DNA of 64,000 bases from Planctomycetaceae bacterium. GTDB lineage: Bacteria; Planctomycetota; Phycisphaerae; Sedimentisphaerales; Anaerohalosphaeraceae. Of this stretch, positions 1 to 7,004 are shown one piece after another. The translations under genes were made by a program, and so were the position numbers. Positions within the stretch are counted from its first letter, which is position 1. Each line of letters opens with the position of its first letter. Below the pieces are notes generated by a model. The model saw nothing but the letters and a program-made list of their open reading frames with translations, had not been told where the DNA came from and made no database searches. The stretch spans positions 24,698 to 88,697 of the forward strand of contig JAJFTK010000019.1 in the NCBI GenBank assembly GCA_021372945.1, written 5' to 3'.

Positions 1-1
1 G

Positions 2-1504
2 CAGTTCTCGGCGCATACCCGCAAGGGCCCGATCGTCAAAGGCATTGAACAGGCGGTCCTCACTGAAATCCCCAGCTATGTTCCCAACGAGCAGCCGACG
101 GTTCCGGGGCATGAAACGGTGGTGCGCATCGTGGCGGTGGGAAAGAACGTCAAACACGCCAAAGCCGGCGATCGCTGCCTCCTCCAGACGGATTACCGCT
201 GGCTGCCGACCAAGGGCTCCTGCGCGGCCTTTGGCTACAACTTCGAAGGCGCGCTTCAGCAATACGTGCTGATGGATGAACGCGTGGTCACGGCCCCGGA
301 CGGAAGATCGATGCTCATCCGGGCCGATGACGGTTTGTCCGCGGCGGCGATCGCGCTGGTGGAGCCATGGGCCTGCGTTGAAGACGCGTACGTGGTGAAG
401 GAACGGGTTCAGTTGAAGCCGGGCGGAAATCTCCTGCTTGCCGCTGACCCGCAGACTGCCGCAGAGACCGGCGGGCTGCAAGAACTTTTGCAGAAAGCCA
501 AACCGGCGAACATAACGGTCTGGGGCTCGCACATCAGCATTAAAGGGTCGGTTCATAAAGTCAATTCGATCAGCGAGCTGCCCGATGGGTCGTTTGATGA
601 TATTATTTATTGGGGAGGGGATGCCGCGACGCTGGAGGTATTGCTAAAGAAGATCGCCAATGCGGGTCTGATGATCATCGCGCAATGCGGCAAACGCTTT
701 GGGCGCCTGATCGACACGCCGGTTGGCCGCGTCCATTACGGCGGCATCCGCATCATCGGCACATCAGGAAATGACCCGGTCGCGGCGCTGGAACGGATAC
801 CGCGATCCGGCGAACTCAGAGCCGGCGACAAGGTCAATGTCATCGGCGCAGGCGGCCCCATGGGCGTTATGCATGTGATCCGCAATCTTTGCCAGGGCGT
901 CAAGGATGTGACCGTGTTTGCCGGCGACCTGGATGATGGCCGGTTGGCAAAACTCTCCGAGTTCGCGCAGCCCCTCTCGGAAAAAAATAAGGTCCAATAC
1001 GTACCCTACAACCCGTCAAAGAAACCGCTCAGCGAACATTCCGATTATACGGTAATCATGGCACCCGTGGTTAAACTGGTCGCCCAGGCGGTGCTGGACG
1101 CGGCCCACCGCGGCATCATCAATATCTTCGCCGGCATCGCCGCGACCGTCTCGGGGCCGATCGACTTTGACGCTTACTGCGGCAAACAGCTTTACTTCAT
1201 CGGCACCAGCGGCTCGACGCTGGACGACATGCTTGCCGTGCTCAAGAAAGTTCAATCGGGCAGCTTGGATACCAACATTTCAGTCGCGGCGGTCTGCGGC
1301 CTCAACGGTGCCATCGACGGCATCCGCGCGGTCGAACATCAAACGATCGCAGGCAAGATACTGGTCTACCCGGATTGCTCTTTGCCTCTGACCACGCTGG
1401 ATGCATTGAAGAAGCTTAGCCCGTCGGTTGCCTCCAGGCTTTCGGCCGGCATTTGGAGCAAACAGGCTGAAGACAGCCTTTTAGCTGAATTTGGAATGCA
1501 TTGA
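2..1504 (+). CDS. Zinc-type alcohol/sugar dehydrogenase (MDR family), 5' end missing
   Basis: The reading frame is open from base 2, so the gene begins before the window; about 500 residues are visible. Residues 36-38 (GHE) are the MDR-family zinc/core motif, and a dinucleotide-binding glycine motif (GAGGPMG) lies near residue 281, followed by an Asp-containing strand. Medium-chain dehydrogenases are usually 340-400 residues; this one is longer because a second, degenerate Rossmann-like stretch (about residues 130-240, with WGSH and YWGGD) precedes the intact one. Its stop lies 17 bases before the ATG of an aldolase-SDR fusion, so the two are probably co-transcribed and act in oxidation and cleavage of a sugar or polyol phosphate. 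An internal GTG at 119 is not the start, because the conserved GHE motif lies upstream of it. Family is secure; substrate is unknown. Confidence 0.8.
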   Translation, partial: QFSAHTRKGPIVKGIEQAVLTEIPSYVPNEQPTVPGHETVVRIVAVGKNVKHAKAGDRCLLQTDYRWLPTKGSCAAFGYNFEGALQQYVLMDERVVTAPDGRSMLIRADDGLSAAAIALVEPWACVEDAYVVKERVQLKPGGNLLLAADPQTAAETGGLQELLQKAKPANITVWGSHISIKGSVHKVNSISELPDGSFDDIIYWGGDAATLEVLLKKIANAGLMIIAQCGKRFGRLIDTPVGRVHYGGIRIIGTSGNDPVAALERIPRSGELRAGDKVNVIGAGGPMGVMHVIRNLCQGVKDVTVFAGDLDDGRLAKLSEFAQPLSEKNKVQYVPYNPSKKPLSEHSDYTVIMAPVVKLVAQAVLDAAHRGIINIFAGIAATVSGPIDFDAYCGKQLYFIGTSGSTLDDMLAVLKKVQSGSLDTNISVAAVCGLNGAIDGIRAVEHQTIAGKILVYPDCSLPLTTLDALKKLSPSVASRLSAGIWSKQAEDSLLAEFGMH

Positions 1505-1521
1505 ATATCAGGATTCTCACG

Positions 1522-3462
1522 ATGGAAACCGCTTTAAATGAATTGATTCGGATCTCCACCAGGGTCGGGCAGGATAAGACGCTGGTGCTGGGCAACTACG
1601 GCAATACGTCCGTCAAGACGGACGATGGAAAATACATGTTCATCAAGGCAAGCGGGGCTCGCCTTGACAGCATGAACAGTCAGCAGGGCTGGCGGCGATT
1701 GCGGGTGGAGTCGGTCGTTCAGCTTCTTGAGAGCCGCAAACTAAGATCCGCCTCCACGGTCGAACGTTCGCACCTGATCAACGCCGGACTGATCTGCGCG
1801 TGCGACGATGCGCACGACGCCGCCGTTATGCCTTCGATCGAATCGTTCTTTCATGCGATCCTGGGCCGGGTTGTCATCCATCTGCATCCGGAGTGCATCC
1901 TCGCCGTGGCGTGCGCCCGGAATGGCCAGGCCATCATGCAGAAGATCTTTGCCGATGAGAAGCTGCCGCCCTTGTGGATTCCCTACGCCGGGCTGGGTTA
2001 TACGTCCGCCATCAAGATCAAATCGCTTGTGAGCCGATATGAAAAAGAGCAGGGGCGAAAACCCGCCATCATGCTGATGGAAAACCACGGACTGATCGTC
2101 AATGCCGATAGCCCTGCTGCCGCCTTGCGTCTGGTCAGTAAGGCCGTGAACGCATGTCAGATCAAAAAACCCGCATCGGCAAAAGTGAAAAACGTTGAAA
2201 CAGATGTGCAGGCAATTCGCTCGACTCTGCTGAGCATTCGGTCGGCCATTTTCCAGGGCGAGGGACGATATGCCTGCATCAAATATTATAATGATGCCGG
2301 CATAACGGCGTTTACGGGACTCAAGAATGCCCGCGAGCTGTGCGCTCCGGGCGCGGTGACCCCGGACGAGGCCTGCCAATTGGCCGGTGCGCCGATGTGG
2401 ATCGAGCGCGTTGACACCGCTTCGATCAGGAGCGCCATCCAGCGGCGTATCGACAGAGGCCAGCCGGTTCCGGCCGGGTTCCTGGTGAAAGGGCAGGGGC
2501 TCTTCGCGGCCGCAGCGCCATGCAAAGCCGACGAGACCGCCGAGTTCTTCCGATGCTACATGCGCGTTCGTGCGACGACTGGGGCGATGGGCGGCCCCAA
2601 ATCGATTCCGAATAAGCTGCTGGCCGCTTATTGTGAGCCCAAACAGCAGATACATCGCGCAGGCGCTGTACTTTCAAATCGCCTGGCTGTCGTAACAGGC
2701 GCCGGTTCCGGGCTGGGCCGCAGCATCGCGGTCGGGCTGGCGCGTGCAGGCGCTTATATCGCGTTAGCCGATATTGACGCCCAAGCCGCCGCCGAAACGG
2801 CCGAGTTAATCAAGAATGAAATACCCGCATCCGCCACGCTTGTGCTGCACTGCAATGTAACGGATGAAGACAGCGTTCAAGCGGGCTTCGACAAGATCAT
2901 CGACAATTGGGGAGGATTGGATATCTGTGTCAACGCCGCGGGAATCGCGCCGGCTTACTCGCTCGTCGATCTGCCTGTCAATAAATGGCGCGCGGCGCTG
3001 GAGATCAATCTTACGGGTTATTTCCTGATGGCGCGTGCCGCCGCCAGGATCATGATCGCACAGAAGATGGGCGGGGCCATCATCAACATCAGTTCAAAAT
3101 CCGGCCTCGATGCCAGCAAGAACAATACCCCCTACAACGCCACCAAGGCAGGCGAGCTGCACATGGCCCGCGGCTGGGCCCTCGAGCTGGGATCGCACAA
3201 CATTCGCGTGAACTGCGTCTGCCCCGGCAACGTCTTCGAAGGATCCAAGATCTGGAATCCTGAGTATATCAAAGTTTGCGCCCAAAAATACGGGATTCGC
3301 CCCGAAGAGGTAATTCCCTTCTATGTCAGCAAGACCGCACTCAATCGTGAGATCAAAGGGCAGGATGTGGCTGATTCGGTTGTGTTCCTGGCTTCGGATC
3401 AGGCACGGCGCATCACGGGACAGGTCCTCGTTCCGGATGCGGGACAGGTGTTTGTCAGGTAG
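1522..3462 (+). CDS. Class II aldolase / short-chain dehydrogenase fusion (rhamnulose-1-phosphate aldolase type)
   Basis: Two catalytic domains in one chain of 646 residues. The N-terminal half (about 1-230) is a class II aldolase/adducin domain with zinc-ligand histidines in HLHPE (H120, H122) and in ENHG (H189). The C-terminal part (about 385-646) is a classical SDR with the TGAGSGLG cofactor motif near 392 and the YxxxK catalytic pair (Y538, K542), preceded by the ISS serine. Fusions of this kind are annotated as bifunctional rhamnulose-1-phosphate aldolase/lactaldehyde dehydrogenase. They would split a deoxy-ketose phosphate to DHAP plus lactaldehyde and oxidise or reduce the aldehyde. 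I chose ATG 1522, which has AGGA upstream; a TTG at 1501 overlapping the previous stop is possible. The GH78 rhamnosidase further along the window makes rhamnose a plausible substrate, but fucose is equally possible. Confidence 0.85.
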   Translation: METALNELIRISTRVGQDKTLVLGNYGNTSVKTDDGKYMFIKASGARLDSMNSQQGWRRLRVESVVQLLESRKLRSASTVERSHLINAGLICACDDAHDAAVMPSIESFFHAILGRVVIHLHPECILAVACARNGQAIMQKIFADEKLPPLWIPYAGLGYTSAIKIKSLVSRYEKEQGRKPAIMLMENHGLIVNADSPAAALRLVSKAVNACQIKKPASAKVKNVETDVQAIRSTLLSIRSAIFQGEGRYACIKYYNDAGITAFTGLKNARELCAPGAVTPDEACQLAGAPMWIERVDTASIRSAIQRRIDRGQPVPAGFLVKGQGLFAAAAPCKADETAEFFRCYMRVRATTGAMGGPKSIPNKLLAAYCEPKQQIHRAGAVLSNRLAVVTGAGSGLGRSIAVGLARAGAYIALADIDAQAAAETAELIKNEIPASATLVLHCNVTDEDSVQAGFDKIIDNWGGLDICVNAAGIAPAYSLVDLPVNKWRAALEINLTGYFLMARAAARIMIAQKMGGAIINISSKSGLDASKNNTPYNATKAGELHMARGWALELGSHNIRVNCVCPGNVFEGSKIWNPEYIKVCAQKYGIRPEEVIPFYVSKTALNREIKGQDVADSVVFLASDQARRITGQVLVPDAGQVFVR

Positions 3463-3495
3463 CCGCTTTACCGCTGCATTGAAAACGCCAGGAGG

Positions 3496-5130
3496 CTAAG
3501 TGCCGGCAAAGAGTTCATCGATGATCTTATCCGGCTCGGGCGCGGTTCCCTGCTTCCACGCCTTGACCGGTTTGCCGTCGAGCAATGCAATCACATACGG
3601 GCTCATGACCTGCCAATCCTGCTGATCGGTCAGCTTCCCCTTAATGCAGAGCGTGTCCTGCGGGACAGGTCCGTTATCTGAATACGGCGGTATCGCCAGC
3701 AAGGCGATCTTAAACGCCTCATTGCCCTGTTCGGCCATCTGCTTGCAGTAATCGCTATATTGCGGCACGACCTCGGCGCAGATCGGACAATCATAATGAT
3801 ACATCATGATTACCGTTAATCCCTCGGCGATCTTCGCGCGTACGTCCTCTTCCACCACGTACTTGAGCCACTCCCATTCGCCGGAGGCCTGGCCGCCGGA
3901 ATTGCCGTTTGGAACATTCGGATCCGAGGGAGTATTTGGATCAGATGAAGCATTGAGATCGGAAGCGGCTTGTGAGCCGCCGGACGTTTCACGAACAGCG
4001 TATCCAGCGGATGTATTCATTGCGGACTGTACATTCGGATCCGGCGTACTTTCGGGGCTCGGCTCGGGCGATGTTGGTTCCGGAACAGCCTGCTGCCCAG
4101 CGGAATCGGATGAACCGGCTGCCGCCATTTGCATTGCCATATCTCGCACTACTTCTCCGCCGGAACGCTGGGACGGCATCGCGTCGGCTCTGCCGCTTGA
4201 GCCTCGCACCAGGGCAGCTACAGGCGTAGCCGTGACGTTGGGGTCGCCGGACGCGCGGGGAGCGAGCATCCCGTCGCTTATCCAATCGATCTCAATGCCC
4301 TTGCTCAGTACGGAGATCTTCTGATGATCCGGATCGAGCGGAACGATCACGATCTTCTGCGGGTCGGAGGCGTTGATGAGAAAGTTCTGTTTGCCATCCA
4401 CTTGAACCGTGTACAATTCGGTCTGGCCTGCCGGCTCGATCTTCAGCCGGCCGATCGTTAAGTCGTCAGTCTTTTCCTGCGGCTGTTCGCTGCCCTGCTC
4501 AATCTGCGCAGGAGCCTCCGGCGTTTGCTCCTGCGGTTTGGCCTTAGGCCCCTGCTGCTTGCGGAGATACTCTTGAAGCGCCTTCTTGGCGGATTCATCC
4601 GGCTGCACCTGCTGCGGTTTGAGGCAATTCGGCCGGAAGCTGACTAAAACTGGTGTCGAAAGAACCATGAGTCCAATGGTAGGCGCCGCCACCGCAAGCA
4701 GATAAAAGACATGGGGCCATGGCGGCGGCAGCAGTTTCAGACCTTTCGGGCGGAAGATCGCCAACAGCAAAAAAAATGGAATATCAACGGCCAGCAGTGT
4801 GATCCACGGGTTGACATGGATCTGGCCGAAGCAGCCGCAGGATTCGGCGCCGGTGATCACTTTGAAGACGGTCACGAAAACAAAACCGAGGTAGGCCAGC
4901 GTCCCGGCGATCCAGGCGGCCTTGCGGAACAAGCCGCTGACCATCCAGACGCCCAGGGCAAACTCCAGCGGGATCTGGATGAGCAGAAACTCGTAGGATT
5001 CCCAAAAACCGTACTTATTATCGGGCCATGAGGGAACGCAGATCGTCAGCATCTCCTGAAATTTCAGTATTGAGGCGGCCATCAGAAGCAATCCGGCGAT
5101 GGTCATTACAACCACGTTGATTTTGCGCAT
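3496..5130 (-). CDS. MauE/DoxX-like membrane protein fused to a thioredoxin-like domain
   Basis: A 544-residue inner-membrane protein. Residues 1-165 form four to five hydrophobic segments of the MauE/DoxX type, including the CGCFG motif (C98, C100) typical of MauE-like redox-associated proteins. A long hydrophilic linker (about 170-410), rich in Gln, Pro, Glu, Ser and repeated DPN units, follows. The C-terminus (about 420-544) is a thioredoxin-like domain with a CPIC active site (C448, C451). Inference: it relays electrons from the membrane to a periplasmic or extracytoplasmic thiol protein, that is, disulfide reduction or isomerisation. It is transcribed away from its neighbours and shows no operon partner; an AAAGAGG ribosome site precedes ATG 5130. 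The domain order is clear; the partner is unknown. Confidence 0.75.
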   Translation of the reverse strand: MRKINVVVMTIAGLLLMAASILKFQEMLTICVPSWPDNKYGFWESYEFLLIQIPLEFALGVWMVSGLFRKAAWIAGTLAYLGFVFVTVFKVITGAESCGCFGQIHVNPWITLLAVDIPFFLLLAIFRPKGLKLLPPPWPHVFYLLAVAAPTIGLMVLSTPVLVSFRPNCLKPQQVQPDESAKKALQEYLRKQQGPKAKPQEQTPEAPAQIEQGSEQPQEKTDDLTIGRLKIEPAGQTELYTVQVDGKQNFLINASDPQKIVIVPLDPDHQKISVLSKGIEIDWISDGMLAPRASGDPNVTATPVAALVRGSSGRADAMPSQRSGGEVVRDMAMQMAAAGSSDSAGQQAVPEPTSPEPSPESTPDPNVQSAMNTSAGYAVRETSGGSQAASDLNASSDPNTPSDPNVPNGNSGGQASGEWEWLKYVVEEDVRAKIAEGLTVIMMYHYDCPICAEVVPQYSDYCKQMAEQGNEAFKIALLAIPPYSDNGPVPQDTLCIKGKLTDQQDWQVMSPYVIALLDGKPVKAWKQGTAPEPDKIIDELFAGT

Positions 5131-5173
5131 TTATAACCTCTTTTTACCTGAATCCTAGCCCGTTTTCAGCCTG

Positions 5174-5182
5174 ATTATACCA
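5174..5182 (-). promoter_or_regulatory. Extended -10 promoter of the MauE-thioredoxin gene
   Basis: Read on the minus strand this is TGGTATAAT, a perfect TGn extended -10 element, about 45 bases upstream of the start codon at 5130. No good -35 hexamer is seen, as is usual for extended -10 promoters. Confidence 0.5.
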
Positions 5183-5321
5183 ATAGACGCCTTAAACCGC
5201 CAGTTTCATTCAGCATTTCAGACAATCGACGGATTTTCAATTTAGGCGCTCGAATTCTAGCAAGAAAACCATACAATAGCTAAATCACTTGCGAGAAACC
5301 GAGAATGGTATGGAGTTGGGA

Positions 5322-7001
5322 ATGTTAGAAGCTATTTTCCAAAACATCATAGACTCAATAATTAGAGTTCAGAACTCACATAAAGGTTCATCCGATGAAA
5401 AGGCTATGCTTTCGTGTGATTGGGAATTCATTTTCAGGGATTTTCAAGGCTGGCTAGTTCTGCATTGTTCGACAGTAAAACAATTGGGTGGATACTGGAT
5501 TTATCCGATGCTCCACCCTGAAACTGATGTTGATTCTTTGAAAAAACAGTTGCCAAATTTCAGTTTTTGGCCTCCCGCGACAGCATACAGCCATGTTATG
5601 AATAATGAAGACCATTGGATCGAACCCTATTGGGGAACATGCGGGAATTTTACGGATTCCGAGATACCGTTGTTTTTTGGATATCCGAAAGGAAAAGAAA
5701 GTTATTACGAGTTCAACCAACTGATTACCCATGTGCTCGATTTGCACAAATCTGCAAACAATAATTCCTATTGCAGGATCGATGACCAAGGTGATGAAAT
5801 TGAAAAGATAAAGGTCATTAACCATAGTGAGGTTAATCTGATATTAATCAGAAGGAAAACCTTAGATAAATTGCTTTATCTTGGCAAATGGGTTTTGGTT
5901 CGATACTGTAATTTTAGCCCGTATAAAATAGAGCATCCTGCATTCAAGAATTGTTTGCATTCACAATTTGAATCAGAGAGCTATGACGCTAAATACGAAA
6001 TCAGAAAGTGTGATGACGAATACATAGAATTTCGGGGCGGCCAGATTGAAAGACCGTATACCCCCAGAGAAGATCTACTGTCTTGGGGAGTTGATGACGA
6101 GGAAGCTATAGAGAAAGAATACGCTGAATTTATTGTTTGGGATTGGAAAAACAAGACTGTGCTCAAAAGATACTCCATCAATCCTGCAAATTTTGCGGAC
6201 TACTTCACCCAAAGCGATCTTCCTTTTGAAATAAGTCCGATTTTCTTTAAAGCTGAAGTTTTAGACAAATACAAGAATAATCCTGACAAATACGTTCTAT
6301 CTGAACGTGATATTTCCTGCAGAGGTGGTTGGCATCTGCAAACTTATGATATTAATGAGCATAATCAAGTCCATACTTATGCTGTGTATCTTGCACGCCT
6401 TCCTTATAAAGAACAACTCCATTGGTTACAATACAACGAAGAGCCTAAAGGGGGAATTTCCAAAAGGGCTTTTCAGACTGATTTTGAAGCTAAATGGCCG
6501 AATGAGAAATCCAAATTTGAACAACTCAAAGAATCACTTGAAGCACTTGCGACCTTAAGAGTCGGCAAAGAAAAACATGTCGTCTGGTCTCCTAAGGCTG
6601 GAAGTTGGGCGGCAGCCAGTAAGGGGCTTCATTATGTAAATTCGGAAAATCCGAATCAATGGCATGATTTTATAATAGCATTAAACAACACAGTAAATGA
6701 AGGCTTTCAAATCAAACCGCTAAAAATAATTGCGTCATCTTTCGGAAATACCAATGAAGAACTTGGGACTATTGGATTAATCAAGTTCATTTTAGCAGCT
6801 TCAGGCAATGAAGATAAAATTCCAACTACACATGGTGTTTTATGGGATCTACAAAAAAGAAGATCAGAAGGAAAAGCTCATGGTTCTTGGAATACTCCGA
6901 AAGGGTCTTTAATAAACGATTCCAATGAAAGATTGCTTGATGTCATTAATGCAGTAGAACGGCTAACAGAGGTATTTAGTTCGATAAGAATGCAAACATA
7001 A
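5322..7001 (+). CDS. Unknown protein, AT-rich gene of probable foreign origin
   Basis: I do not recognise a family. The product (about 559 residues) is soluble, with no signal peptide or membrane segment. It is rich in aromatic residues and Asn/Lys, with many W, Y and F in the first 300 residues, a charged middle with DDEEAIEKEY near residue 270, and a Lys/Glu helical stretch near 390. Codon use is strikingly AT-rich compared with every neighbour, and the stop is only 3 bases before the priA ATG. This suggests a recent insertion between a minus-strand gene and priA, and the position would suit a cargo or defence-type gene, though no motif proves that. Start: ATG 5322 has GGAG six bases upstream; ATG 5310 and TTG 5289 are in frame alternatives. 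Confidence 0.6.
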   Translation: MLEAIFQNIIDSIIRVQNSHKGSSDEKAMLSCDWEFIFRDFQGWLVLHCSTVKQLGGYWIYPMLHPETDVDSLKKQLPNFSFWPPATAYSHVMNNEDHWIEPYWGTCGNFTDSEIPLFFGYPKGKESYYEFNQLITHVLDLHKSANNNSYCRIDDQGDEIEKIKVINHSEVNLILIRRKTLDKLLYLGKWVLVRYCNFSPYKIEHPAFKNCLHSQFESESYDAKYEIRKCDDEYIEFRGGQIERPYTPREDLLSWGVDDEEAIEKEYAEFIVWDWKNKTVLKRYSINPANFADYFTQSDLPFEISPIFFKAEVLDKYKNNPDKYVLSERDISCRGGWHLQTYDINEHNQVHTYAVYLARLPYKEQLHWLQYNEEPKGGISKRAFQTDFEAKWPNEKSKFEQLKESLEALATLRVGKEKHVVWSPKAGSWAAASKGLHYVNSENPNQWHDFIIALNNTVNEGFQIKPLKIIASSFGNTNEELGTIGLIKFILAASGNEDKIPTTHGVLWDLQKRRSEGKAHGSWNTPKGSLINDSNERLLDVINAVERLTEVFSSIRMQT

Positions 7002-7004
7002 AAA

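Noticed and set aside
1741-2655. 304-codon open frame on the minus strand
   Set aside because: It lies fully within the aldolase-SDR fusion, has no recognisable domain and shows the Arg/Gly/His-rich look of a shadow frame in GC-rich DNA.
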